From the NCBI GenBank assembly GCA_028289645.1, contig JANQOK010000008.1, forward strand, positions 186,001 to 250,000: DNA of 64,000 nt. Direction: 5' to 3'. Below are positions 17,408-26,849 of this stretch, in pieces (within the stretch, counting starts at the first letter, position 1; every line of letters starts with the position of its first letter). The notes below the pieces were generated by a model. It ran no database searches, was not told the DNA's origin, and saw only the letters and a program-made list of their open reading frames with translations. The DNA is from Anderseniella sp. (GTDB lineage Bacteria > Pseudomonadota > Alphaproteobacteria > Rhizobiales > Aestuariivirgaceae). The translations under genes were made by a program, and so were the position numbers.

Positions 17408-20251
17408 TCAAGAGTTTCCGGGCGAGGTGTGCTCTTTAGCCACTGGCCCCGAGAATGCCCAGTGCATAAGTTGCGGCAGCACGACGAGAGTGCATATCAA
17501 TGTAACCAGGATCGCGATGGTCAGCATCTCGCCCATGCTGGACATGCCGCGGTGGCCCGACAGCCACAAGGTGCCGAATGATCCGATAGTCGTCAACGCG
17601 GAAATCAGCACCGCCCTGGGCGTGGACGTGCCTGTCACATCCGTTGCCACGGTCTCCTCGCGCGCGCGCATGACATAGTGGATGGACGAATCGACCCCGA
17701 GGCCCAGCAACAACGGCAATACAATGACATTTGCGAAGTTGAACGGTGAATCGAACATAACGGTGTAGCCCACCATCAGGCATGCAGCCAGCACCAACGG
17801 CGACAACACCAGCAGGACGTAGCGCACCCGCCGGAACGCCGGCCAGGCCAGCATCACCACCATGACGAGGGCGGCAAGCGTCGCCAGTAGCATGGCACGG
17901 GCAACCGCATCGGCCGAACCGGCAATGTCGACAGGCGAGCCTGAGACGTTCGGGGCCACTGACTGCATGGCTTCGACAAATTCCTCCAGATTGCCCGCGT
18001 CGCGCATGTTCCGTGCCGGCACCACTTCAAGCCGCCATCTGCCGTCTTGCGCCACAAACCGTTCGCGCAGGGTTGCCTGTAGCGCCTCCACGCTCACTGT
18101 GTTGGTTGTTGCCAGGCGATTGATGTCTGCCAGCATGTCCGGCAAGCCGACAAATAACTGCCTTTCGAGCTTGGCAATGGCATCGCCGTCAGCATCGGTG
18201 CTTTTCCTGTCAAACGCCGCTATAGCGTCTTCCAGACGTTTCGCTGAGGCTTTCAGTTTCGTCGGTGCATCTTCCACACCGGACAACGCCTTCATGTTTC
18301 TGGCGATACTGGCAATCATCCTGTTGCGGACCTCGTCGCCAACATCGGATCCTGAGTTCACCACGCGAGGCATCACATCACGAAGTGGGTTGAGTTCCGC
18401 CAGCTTGGCTGCCTGGTCATCCGGCAGGAAATCGGAGATTGCATTTACCTTCTTGACTTCCGGCAATGCGTTCAGCCTGGCGATCATCTCACGCGCCGGT
18501 TGTCCGGGTTCCACCAGCACCTGACCGGCATAAATTTCGCCGGGCTGGTCTTCGAGAATTTTCATGAACGCCTTGACGGTGGGCGCCTCCGGGTCCTTCA
18601 GGTTGATGGGATCACCGTCAAACCGGGCATCAGCGAATGTGAACAAAGAGGCGGCAGCGAATGCCAGTATGACCAGTGTGGCAATCGTGCGCAGCCATGA
18701 CGTGCCGGCTACCTTCTGTCCGTTGACCGTTTTGAGATTGGCCATGTTGCGGGCGAACTTTTCCTGCTTTCCAGGCAACAGGGTCAGGATTGCCGGCACC
18801 AGCGTAACGGAAGCAACAAACGCGATTACAAGACCTCCGGCAGCGATAATCCCGAGCTGGGCCATACCGACAAAATCGGTCGGTGTGAACGCCAGGAACG
18901 CAAGCGCCGTGGTCACGGTGCACAAAGCCAGTGCCGGACCGATCTTGCGGACCGCGCTTACCGCAGCGTCGGCACCGGATTCGCCTTTTGCACGGTGTTC
19001 AGCAAACCGCAGGACGACGTGAACGGCATAGTCGATGCCAAGCCCGATAAACAGCACCGCAAAGGCGACCGAAATCATGTTCAGGTACCCGACGCTCAAG
19101 GTCGCGAAACCCGCATTGATCAGGAAGCCCAGCACGATGAGACTGAGTGCGGGAACAATAAGCACCATTGCAGGCAAGCCAAAGAACACGGTCAAAGTGA
19201 CCAGTGTGAACGAAATGATACCGGCAATGGCAGCGCCCTTCGAGACGGCTTCGAATTCTTCCGCGTTCAATGCCGCTTCACCGGTCAATTGCACGGTGAC
19301 CTTGCCATCGGCAGTGATGGCCGGATCTGCCATGAGCCTGCGCGCTTCCGCCATCGGCCGGGCTGCGGATTCAACCTCGGAAAAATCCAGTATCGGCTGG
19401 CTCAACACATACCAGCGCTTTTCTGTAATCACCGGCCCGTCATCGGCCCCGCCCAGGCCCGACCAGTCGAGCGGGACCGGTTGTCCGGAGGTTTCCCCCT
19501 CGACGGTTTCGGCAATGGCGTTCAAAAACACGTCGACGCCTTCGGGCGCCCTGCCCGCCTGTGTGTAGGCGGTGACTTCGTTCAAGACACCCGACAGGCC
19601 GGCCATGTTGGGCTGATCAGCAAGAGCGTTGAAGGTTGGCGCCGATTCCTTGATCTTCTCGGCGATCTTCTTCACGTCTTCAGTATCCGCATAGAGGATA
19701 CCGTAGTCGTCAAAAAACTTTCCGACGCCGGGGGCAACCACATGATGAAACAGGCCAGGTTTGGCCAGCAACGCGTTCTCGACCCGTTCGGCAGCCTTGC
19801 GGCTTTCCTCAGGATCATCGCTTTCGACGATGAACAGGAAGTTGTTTTCAACAGCCGGGAAGGTTCTGGAAAACTGTTTGTACTGCTGGCGGAAGTCCAG
19901 GCTGCCGGAGATCATAAGGGTCGGGTCAGTGTCGACTTTCAGCCTGGTTGCTGCCAGGCCTGCGCCCAACATCGCCAGCACTACAAATCCGACGACAACC
20001 AGCCAAGCGTGATTGCAGCTGGCCCGCGCGACGCGGGCAAACGCTTCGCCCGACTTCAGTGCGGCGACAAACCCCTTGCTTTCAGCGCCGGCTTTATCCT
20101 CCGGTGTTTTGACACCATTTGCCGATGGGCCAGAATTTGCGGTCGGCTGATCCTGTGCGGACTCCGCTTTAGAGCCGGTCTTGCCGCGTTTGTTCCCTGC
20201 AGCACTCTTGCGAGCAGCCGGATTGCGCTTCGTACGCTTGACGGTCGTCAT
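17408..20251 (-). CDS. hpnN: Hopanoid RND/MMPL transporter HpnN
   Basis: 947-residue inner-membrane RND-family transporter. After an 85-residue Lys/Ser/Ala-rich cytoplasmic N-terminal extension come TM1 (HAWLVVVGFVVLAMLGAG), a large periplasmic loop, a first membrane block with GLGIDYAVHVVLRFAEH, a second periplasmic domain and a second block with LGLGVDSSIHYVMRAREE. HpnN moves hopanoids from the inner to the outer membrane. Its ATG overlaps the hpnO stop by four bases, so the two are translationally coupled. The long basic, low-complexity N-tail is the only unusual part. Confidence 0.94.
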   Translation of the reverse strand: MTTVKRTKRNPAARKSAAGNKRGKTGSKAESAQDQPTANSGPSANGVKTPEDKAGAESKGFVAALKSGEAFARVARASCNHAWLVVVGFVVLAMLGAGLAATRLKVDTDPTLMISGSLDFRQQYKQFSRTFPAVENNFLFIVESDDPEESRKAAERVENALLAKPGLFHHVVAPGVGKFFDDYGILYADTEDVKKIAEKIKESAPTFNALADQPNMAGLSGVLNEVTAYTQAGRAPEGVDVFLNAIAETVEGETSGQPVPLDWSGLGGADDGPVITEKRWYVLSQPILDFSEVESAARPMAEARRLMADPAITADGKVTVQLTGEAALNAEEFEAVSKGAAIAGIISFTLVTLTVFFGLPAMVLIVPALSLIVLGFLINAGFATLSVGYLNMISVAFAVLFIGLGIDYAVHVVLRFAEHRAKGESGADAAVSAVRKIGPALALCTVTTALAFLAFTPTDFVGMAQLGIIAAGGLVIAFVASVTLVPAILTLLPGKQEKFARNMANLKTVNGQKVAGTSWLRTIATLVILAFAAASLFTFADARFDGDPINLKDPEAPTVKAFMKILEDQPGEIYAGQVLVEPGQPAREMIARLNALPEVKKVNAISDFLPDDQAAKLAELNPLRDVMPRVVNSGSDVGDEVRNRMIASIARNMKALSGVEDAPTKLKASAKRLEDAIAAFDRKSTDADGDAIAKLERQLFVGLPDMLADINRLATTNTVSVEALQATLRERFVAQDGRWRLEVVPARNMRDAGNLEEFVEAMQSVAPNVSGSPVDIAGSADAVARAMLLATLAALVMVVMLAWPAFRRVRYVLLVLSPLVLAACLMVGYTVMFDSPFNFANVIVLPLLLGLGVDSSIHYVMRAREETVATDVTGTSTPRAVLISALTTIGSFGTLWLSGHRGMSSMGEMLTIAILVTLICTLVVLPQLMHWAFSGPVAKEHTSPGNS

Positions 20252-21654
20252 GCGGTCGCCCTGGCCTTCTCTTCAGGTCGCGAAAGCGCGTTTTTTGCTA
20301 TTCGGGTCAGGCTTTCCCACGCAGGGCCCGGAAACTTGTGAAGATCTGTCATGACCTTGTCGAAACCGGAAACAAACCAGTCCACATCCTGCTCGTTGAT
20401 GGTCAATGGCGGGATCAGCTTGATTGTTGTCATCCGGTTTCCGGCAACCTGGGTGAGAATTGCATGGTCTTCCAGCAGCGGAATGGTGATTGCCTGGCAG
20501 AACAGGTCTTCGTTGAGGCCATTGACAGTTGCCCAGGCCGTGCGCAGCTTGAGGGATTTCGGTTTGCCAAACTCGACCGCCAGCATAAGGCCACGCCAGC
20601 GAACTTCCTTCATGAACTCGTATTTCGGCACCAAGGCAGACAGCCGTTCGCCGAGCAGATTTCCCATGGCGGTGGCATTGGCGCACAGATCCTCTTCGTC
20701 AAGCACCGTCATGGCAGCAAGAGCGGCGGCCATGGCGAAGTTGGACTTGCCGAATGTTGACGAGTGGACGACCGCGCGGTCGAGAGACGAGAACACCTTG
20801 TTGTAGACGCCGTCCTTCATCAGCACGGCGCCGACCGGCACATAGCCGCCAGACAGGGATTTCGACAGGATGACAAGGTCAGGCTCAATGCCGTCTTCGT
20901 GCTGGATTGCAAGAAACTTGCCCGTCCGCCCGATACCTGTCTGGACTTCGTCGACAACAAAAAGCGTGCCGTATTTTTTGCACAGCCTGCCCGCACCGGC
21001 CAGATAGCCGGCAGGCGGGATGTTGACACCCTTGCCCTGGATCGGTTCGACGAAAAACGCGGCAACATCACCTTTTGCCAGCGCCGCCTCAAGCGCCTCC
21101 AGGTCTCCGAATGGAACCTTGTCGGCGCCCAGGAGCTCTCCAAACTTCTCGCGGAAGACTGTGCCGCCGTTGAGCGCAAGCGCGCCTGACGTAAGGCCGT
21201 GAAATGCCGAACTTGCGAATACCAGCTTGTCCCGGCCGGTTGCGCGGCGGACGAACTTTATGGCTGTCTCATTGCCTTCGGCACCGGTGGAACAGAAGTA
21301 AACCTTGTCGAGACCATAACCGCAGCGCCGCTTGAGCTGCTCGGCCACCAGTCCGCACAGGATCGGTGTTTCCATCTGAACCAGCGAACACAGGTCGGCA
21401 TCCATGAAATCCTTGAGCACCCGGCGAATCTCCGGATGATTGCGGCCCATGTTGAATGCACCGTAGCCGGCCAGCATATCCAGATACTTGCGGTCGTTGC
21501 CGTCCCACATGTAAGCGCCCGAGGCCCTCACATAGTTCTTGTCAAAGCCGATGATCTTCAATGCCTTAGCAAAACGTGGATTGACATGATCTGTATACAG
21601 TGCATTATTTCTGCCGGTGTTGTCTTCAACAATTTTCTTGATATCGAGAGGCAT
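20248..21654 (-). CDS. hpnO: Aminobacteriohopanetriol-forming aminotransferase HpnO
   Basis: 468-residue class III PLP aminotransferase: STGAEGNETAIK near 122, VVDEVQTGIGRTG at 233-245, and the Schiff-base Lys265 in LSKSLSGGYVP. Its place as first gene before hpnN and hpnH marks it as HpnO, which aminates the side chain of bacteriohopane polyols to give aminobacteriohopanetriol. It diverges from padR across a 246-base region carrying a large palindrome. A second class III aminotransferase begins at 1015, but that one lacks hopanoid context. Confidence 0.9.
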   Translation of the reverse strand: MPLDIKKIVEDNTGRNNALYTDHVNPRFAKALKIIGFDKNYVRASGAYMWDGNDRKYLDMLAGYGAFNMGRNHPEIRRVLKDFMDADLCSLVQMETPILCGLVAEQLKRRCGYGLDKVYFCSTGAEGNETAIKFVRRATGRDKLVFASSAFHGLTSGALALNGGTVFREKFGELLGADKVPFGDLEALEAALAKGDVAAFFVEPIQGKGVNIPPAGYLAGAGRLCKKYGTLFVVDEVQTGIGRTGKFLAIQHEDGIEPDLVILSKSLSGGYVPVGAVLMKDGVYNKVFSSLDRAVVHSSTFGKSNFAMAAALAAMTVLDEEDLCANATAMGNLLGERLSALVPKYEFMKEVRWRGLMLAVEFGKPKSLKLRTAWATVNGLNEDLFCQAITIPLLEDHAILTQVAGNRMTTIKLIPPLTINEQDVDWFVSGFDKVMTDLHKFPGPAWESLTRIAKNALSRPEEKARATA

Positions 21655-21822
21655 TTTTGCCGCATCTCCACGCCGGAATTTGTGCAGTCTGACCGTCTTT
21701 TACACTCAGTACCCGATTGGCCCTATGCGACCTAGGGTCCAGACCCGAAGTTAGTATCTCACACGACAGGTGCAATCTGAATTCATTTGAAGTGCGTAAC
21801 CAGCAAAGCGACCATATCGTCT

Positions 21823-21849
21823 TGATATATACACAATTGTTATATATCA
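21823..21849. promoter_or_regulatory. Palindromic operator between hpnO and padR
   Basis: Nine-base inverted repeat TGATATATA (21823-21831) / TATATATCA (21841-21849), centred on a second palindrome ACAATTGT (21833-21840); a 27-base nearly perfect dyad in an AT-rich island. It lies 51 bases before the padR ATG and 168 before the hpnO start, as expected for a PadR-type autoregulatory site. Binding by this PadR is inferred. Confidence 0.7.
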
Positions 21850-21900
21850 GTCCGATACATCACTTCGCGCCGCCGCGTTAACGAAACGGGATATCGTCAT

Positions 21901-22446
21901 ATGAATGTGCGCACATTGTGTCTGGGCATCCTCGCGTTTGAAGAAGCGTCCGGCTACGAGATCAAAAAGGCTGTCGAAGATGGAATGTTCTCGCATTTCA
22001 TCGAGGCGAGTTATGGTTCGATATACCCTGCCCTGACGCAGATGCTGGCGGACGGCCTGGTCAGTGTGCGCGAGCAGGTGCAGGAAGGCAAACCGCTCAA
22101 GAAAGCCTATTCAATCACCGAAGCGGGCCGCAAAGCACTGAAAAACTCGCTGCATGAGCTGCCGCAGCAGGACAAGTTCAAATCTGAATTTCTGTTTCAG
22201 GCGCTGTTTCGCGATCAGGTCGATCCGAAACACCTGGAAGCCGTGTTCAACGAGCAGATGGATTACCTATGCGGGGAACTCGCCACGATCGAGGAATGCC
22301 GGCAGTCGGTCGAGCCTGGCTCCGGGCATGCCTTTGTAAACGGATACGGACACGCGGTGGTATCAGCCGCGATCCAGTACATGGAAGAATCACGCAGCTC
22401 ACTTGGCCTGCCGCAAAAGCCAATATCGAGTGACGCTGCAGAATAA
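21901..22446 (+). CDS. PadR-family transcriptional regulator
   Basis: 181-residue PadR protein: N-terminal winged helix (LCLGILAFEEASGYEIKKAVED, SYGSIYPALTQMLADGLV, the wing with KPLKKAYSITEAGRKAL) and a C-terminal helical dimerisation domain from about residue 95. PadR proteins are usually repressors released by a small hydrophobic or aromatic ligand. It starts 51 bases after a 27-base palindrome and is followed 31 bases later by an RND adaptor/permease pair, so control of its own pump operon is likely; effect on hpnO is possible because the site is shared. Confidence 0.92.
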   Translation: MNVRTLCLGILAFEEASGYEIKKAVEDGMFSHFIEASYGSIYPALTQMLADGLVSVREQVQEGKPLKKAYSITEAGRKALKNSLHELPQQDKFKSEFLFQALFRDQVDPKHLEAVFNEQMDYLCGELATIEECRQSVEPGSGHAFVNGYGHAVVSAAIQYMEESRSSLGLPQKPISSDAAE

Positions 22447-22477
22447 CGGCAACTTTAAAGAAACGGTCCAGTCAACA

Positions 22478-23578
22478 ATGTCAAAATCCTATTTATGGTC
22501 GGCGATTTTCGCACTAGCGATCATTGGATGGTTCGGGTCAGGTTACATCCTGCCCGCAATCGGCGATGGCGAAGATGCAACTCCCAAGCAGGAGCAGAAA
22601 GCCGAGGCCAAAGCCGACCAACTGGCAAAGCTTTTTCTGGTCGGCATCAAGGAAAGCAAGGCAGTAGAGCGGGTCAACGTGTTTCCGGTGCGTGGCATCA
22701 CCGAGGCGTCAAGGATCGTCGAGGTACGCGCCCGCACCAACGGCATTGTCGAAAGGCAGTCATTCGACGATGGTGACCGGGTTCAGCCCGGCGACCTGCT
22801 TTGCCAGCTGGATACCGGCGCCCGCAAAGCCCAGATGGCACGGGCGAAAGCGGCCCTGGCCAGCGCCCAGCGCGATCTCGATGCCACAACAAAGCTGGCC
22901 AGCAGCAATTTTGCCGCCAAGGCCAAGGTGGCGTCCGACACGGCCGCGATGGAACTTGCACAGGCTGAACTTGCCCAGATCGAACTCGATATGAAATGGA
23001 CCCAAATACGGTCACCCATTGAAGGCGTGTTGCGGGGCAAGCCTGCCCAGTCCGGCAACTATCTCGAATCCGGAGCGATGTGCGCCACAGTGCATGTCAT
23101 GGACCCCCTGATCGTTGCTGCCCAGGTGCCGGAGCGGCTGTTGCCGAACGTCACCGAGGGAATGCAGGCCGGTGCCAAACTGGTGACCGGCGAGATGATC
23201 AACGGCAAGATCACATCCATCGCCATGGCGTCGGATCGCGAGACCCGCACGTTCAGGGTCGAGTTGGAAGTTGCCAATACCGGTGAGAAGCTGCGCGAAG
23301 GCGTCACCAGTGAGCTTTACATCAACCTGCCCAAGGTGACGGCGCACAAGCTTGCCGCTTCCGCCCTGACACTTTCCGACGACGGCAAACTTGGAGTGCG
23401 CATCGTGGTGGACGGCAACAAGGTTAAGTTCGTCCCGATCAAGATCATCTCGCAGGAGGCCGACGGGGTTTGGGTATCCGGCCTGCCGGAAACCGCCAAG
23501 CTGATTGTCGAAGGGCAAGATTTTGTCGTCGACGGCCAGACGGTTGAGGTGGCTGTATCATCGGCGGAGGCCAGCTGA
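22478..23578 (+). CDS. RND efflux periplasmic adaptor (membrane fusion protein)
   Basis: 366 residues from ATG 22478. One N-terminal membrane anchor (YLWSAIFALAIIGWFGSGYI), then the lipoyl/barrel-sandwich halves (VEVRARTNGIVERQSF... and IRSPIEGVLRGKPAQSG) around an Ala/Gln-rich coiled-coil hairpin near 120-170, and a beta-barrel domain. It links the inner-membrane RND pump to an outer-membrane channel. The stop overlaps the permease ATG by one base (TGATG). No outer-membrane factor gene is nearby, so a shared TolC-like channel is presumed. No lipobox Cys. Confidence 0.92.
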   Translation: MSKSYLWSAIFALAIIGWFGSGYILPAIGDGEDATPKQEQKAEAKADQLAKLFLVGIKESKAVERVNVFPVRGITEASRIVEVRARTNGIVERQSFDDGDRVQPGDLLCQLDTGARKAQMARAKAALASAQRDLDATTKLASSNFAAKAKVASDTAAMELAQAELAQIELDMKWTQIRSPIEGVLRGKPAQSGNYLESGAMCATVHVMDPLIVAAQVPERLLPNVTEGMQAGAKLVTGEMINGKITSIAMASDRETRTFRVELEVANTGEKLREGVTSELYINLPKVTAHKLAASALTLSDDGKLGVRIVVDGNKVKFVPIKIISQEADGVWVSGLPETAKLIVEGQDFVVDGQTVEVAVSSAEAS

Positions 23579-26500
23579 TGAACGCCGCCCTTGCCGCCAT
23601 ACTGTCGCGTCCGCGCGCCGTACTGTCGATGATGATTGTGATGCTGCTGGCCGGCGTCTGGAGCTTTGTGGAAATTCCCAAAGAGGCCGACCCGGACATC
23701 CAGATCCCCGTTGTCTACATTTCGGTGCCGCTGCCTGGAATCAGCCCGGAAGACTCAGAACGGCTGCTGGTCAAACCGGTTGAGGAAAAGCTGCGCGGCC
23801 TTGACGGGGTCAAGGAGATGACCGGCATCGCTTCTGAAAGCCATGCCGGAATCCTGGTGCAGTTTGAGACCGAGGTGGACATTGACCAGGCCATTCTCGA
23901 CGTGCGCGAGAAGGTTGATCTTGCCAAGTCGGAGCTTCCCACCGATGCGGAAGAGCCCACGATCAATGAAATCAACTTCTCGCTGCAGCCGACCATCATC
24001 GTGTCACTGTCCGGCACCGTGCCGGAACGTACGCTGTTCAAACACGCGCGCGAACTGCAGGATGCTCTTGAGGGCATCAACACGGTGCTGGAAGCCAAGC
24101 TGTCCGGCCAGCGTGAAGAACTGCTCGAGATCATCGTGGATCCGGTCAAGCTGGAGGCATATGGCGTCACACAGCAGGAGTTGCTCAACTCCGCCAGCCT
24201 GAACAACCGGCTGGTCGCCGCCGGCGCGGTCAATTCCAGCGCCGGGAAATTCAACGTGAAGATTCCGGGCCTGTTCGAGAACGCGTCCGATATCTTCAAC
24301 CTGGTGGTGAAGTCATCCAACGGCACCACGGTCACCCTCGGCGAGGTGGCCGAGATCAAGCGCACCTTCAAGGACCGTGATCGCTACGCCGAATTCAACG
24401 GCAAACCGACCATTGCCATTGAGGTGGTAAAACGGCTCGGATCGAACATCCTGGTCAACAACAATGAGGTCAAACGGATTATCGGCGAAGTGACGGCAGA
24501 CTGGCCGGCCGCCATCAATGTCGAAACAACGCTGGATCAATCCCGCCTCATCGCCGACATCCTGGGATCGCTGTCCTCATCCATTTTTCTCGCCATTCTG
24601 CTGGTCATGACGCTAGTTGTGGCGGCCCTTGGACTACGCTCGGGGCTGATGGTCGGACTTGCCATACCGACATCCTTCATGATCGGCTTCCTGTTTTTCG
24701 GATTCCTCGGATACACCGTGAACATCATGCTGATGTTCGGACTGGTGCTGACTGTCGGCATGCTGGTGGACGGCGCGATCGTGATGATTGAGTATGCCGA
24801 CCGGAAGATGGCCGAAGGCCTGCCCAAGCAGCAAGCCTACATTGCCGCCGCACAGCGCATGTTCTGGCCCATCGTGTCGTCCACGGCCACAACGCTGGCG
24901 GCATTCCTGCCGATGTTGCTGTGGCCTGGCGTTGCCGGCGAGTTCATGGGGTATCTGCCGCTCACCGTGATTGTCGTGCTGAGCGCATCACTGATCACTG
25001 CGATGATCTTCCTGCCGGCCGTGGGCACGATTTTCGGCAAGGCCGGCACAACGGACAAGGACAATGCGGCGCGCCTGGCCGGCGACGGTGAAGGCGACCT
25101 TTTGACCATGCCCGGCCTGACCGGCAAGTATATCCGGTTCCTGAACGGCGCCATGAAACACCCGGCCAAGGTGCTGTTGGCGATCCTGCTCATTATGGGC
25201 GGGATCATAGGTGCCTATTCGGCCAAACCGACCGGCGTCGAGTTTTTCGTGGAAACCGAGCCGGAGGTGGCGATTGTCTATGTCCGTGCGCGCGGCAACC
25301 TGTCGAACGAGCAGAAGCTGACGATCGTGCGCAAAGCCTACAACCGGCTGGCGGAGCATCCGGCGATCGACAACCTGACCACTTATGCAGGTACCGAAAC
25401 CGGTGGCGACAGCGGCCTCGGCGCATCGCAGGATGTGCCGGCAGATGTTGTTGGCCAGGTGCAGATAGAACTGAAGCCTGTAGGTGAGCGCGACAACTGG
25501 GTGACTGTCAAGAAACAGTTCACCGAGGCCGTTCAGGGCATTCCCGGCACCATCACGGAAGTTCGGGAACTGGCTGGCGGACCGCAATCAGGCAAGGACA
25601 TTCGCCTGCAGGTCCAGTCCGAAAACCGTGAACACGCCGCCGCGGCCGTGAGGCGGGTACGCGCCCACATGGAGAACACCATGACCGGGCTCATCGACGT
25701 CGATGATGACCTTCCCCTGCCCGGTTATGAGGTTCAGCTCAAAGTCGACCGCGAAGAGGCCGGACGTTTTGGCGCTTCGGTTGCGGCTGCCGGATCTCTG
25801 GTGCAGTTGATAACCAACGGTGCGCTGATCGGCACCTATCGGCCGGACGACAGCCGCGACGAGCTCGATATCCGTGTGCGCCTGCCGGAAGATCAGCGCT
25901 CGCTGGCAAGTCTTGATGCGCTAAAACTGCAAACGCCTGGCGGACAGCAGCCACTGTCAAACTTTGTCACGCGCGAGATCAAGCAGCAGGTCAACACGCT
26001 TTACAGGTTCAATTCCAAGCCGTCCCTGTTCGTCAAGGCGAATGCCGGCCCCGGTGTGCTGGCCAATGACAAGATCACTGAACTGGAAACCTGGCTGAAG
26101 CAGCAAACCTGGGAGAAGGGCGTGAGCTTCAAATTCCGCGGCGCTGACGAGGATCAGCAGAAATCGGCGGCATTTTTGCAGAAAGCCCTCCTGGGTTCGC
26201 TGTTCATGATGTTCATGATCCTGGTGGTGCAGTTCAACTCGTTCTACCACACGGCGCTGACCCTGATCACCGTGATCATGTCCGCTGTCGGCGTGATCCT
26301 CGGCATGCTGGTGATGCGGCACTATTTCTCGATCATCATGACCGGTACAGGTCTGGTAGCGCTGGCCGGTGTCGTGGTGAACAATGCCATTGTGCTGATT
26401 GATACCTATCAAAGCATGCTGAAACGCGGCATGAATGTAAAAGACGCAACCTTGCGTGCAGCTGCGCAGCGCATCAGACCGATTCTGCTGACAACGGTCA

Positions 26501-26829
26501 CCACCATTCTGGGCCTGTTGCCGCTGATGTTCCAGCTCAACGTGAATTTCATTGAGCGCACCGTGACCATCGGCTCCATGACATCGTCATGGTGGGTCCA
26601 TATGTCGACTGCAATGGTGTTTGGCCTCGCGTTCTCAACCGTGCTCACCCTGGTGTTTGCGCCGGTCATGCTGTCGGCTCCCACGGTCTGGAAGGAAAGC
26701 TGGCAGCGCCTGCGCGGCAGGTTCTCGCGCAAGGGCGTCGATGCCACCGCTGCCACGCAGCCGAAGGCCGGCAAGAAAGATAAATCTGCTGACGATGTGC
26801 CTGAAGCTTTCCCGCAGGCGGCTGAGTGA
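23578..26829 (+). CDS. RND-family efflux permease
   Basis: 1083-residue inner-membrane RND pump with the standard 12-TM plan and two large periplasmic porter loops (after TM1 near 30 and after TM7 near 550). TM4 has MLVDGAIVMIEYADR with Asp398 but Gly399 where AcrB-type pumps have a second Asp; CusA-type pumps also keep only the first. TM10 region has GVVVNNAIVLIDTY. A Lys/Ala-rich cytoplasmic tail ends the protein. Drug, lipid or metal substrate cannot be decided. It is the last gene of the padR operon and converges with the sulfotransferase-like gene. Confidence 0.94.
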   Translation: MNAALAAILSRPRAVLSMMIVMLLAGVWSFVEIPKEADPDIQIPVVYISVPLPGISPEDSERLLVKPVEEKLRGLDGVKEMTGIASESHAGILVQFETEVDIDQAILDVREKVDLAKSELPTDAEEPTINEINFSLQPTIIVSLSGTVPERTLFKHARELQDALEGINTVLEAKLSGQREELLEIIVDPVKLEAYGVTQQELLNSASLNNRLVAAGAVNSSAGKFNVKIPGLFENASDIFNLVVKSSNGTTVTLGEVAEIKRTFKDRDRYAEFNGKPTIAIEVVKRLGSNILVNNNEVKRIIGEVTADWPAAINVETTLDQSRLIADILGSLSSSIFLAILLVMTLVVAALGLRSGLMVGLAIPTSFMIGFLFFGFLGYTVNIMLMFGLVLTVGMLVDGAIVMIEYADRKMAEGLPKQQAYIAAAQRMFWPIVSSTATTLAAFLPMLLWPGVAGEFMGYLPLTVIVVLSASLITAMIFLPAVGTIFGKAGTTDKDNAARLAGDGEGDLLTMPGLTGKYIRFLNGAMKHPAKVLLAILLIMGGIIGAYSAKPTGVEFFVETEPEVAIVYVRARGNLSNEQKLTIVRKAYNRLAEHPAIDNLTTYAGTETGGDSGLGASQDVPADVVGQVQIELKPVGERDNWVTVKKQFTEAVQGIPGTITEVRELAGGPQSGKDIRLQVQSENREHAAAAVRRVRAHMENTMTGLIDVDDDLPLPGYEVQLKVDREEAGRFGASVAAAGSLVQLITNGALIGTYRPDDSRDELDIRVRLPEDQRSLASLDALKLQTPGGQQPLSNFVTREIKQQVNTLYRFNSKPSLFVKANAGPGVLANDKITELETWLKQQTWEKGVSFKFRGADEDQQKSAAFLQKALLGSLFMMFMILVVQFNSFYHTALTLITVIMSAVGVILGMLVMRHYFSIIMTGTGLVALAGVVVNNAIVLIDTYQSMLKRGMNVKDATLRAAAQRIRPILLTTVTTILGLLPLMFQLNVNFIERTVTIGSMTSSWWVHMSTAMVFGLAFSTVLTLVFAPVMLSAPTVWKESWQRLRGRFSRKGVDATAATQPKAGKKDKSADDVPEAFPQAAE

Positions 26830-26849
26830 CGGCAAACCCGGCGGAACGG

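Noticed and set aside
18995-20341. 448-codon plus-strand frame opposite hpnN and the end of hpnO
   Set aside because: Antisense to clear hpnN and hpnO; biased composition (Arg/His/Gln-rich) and no recognisable family.
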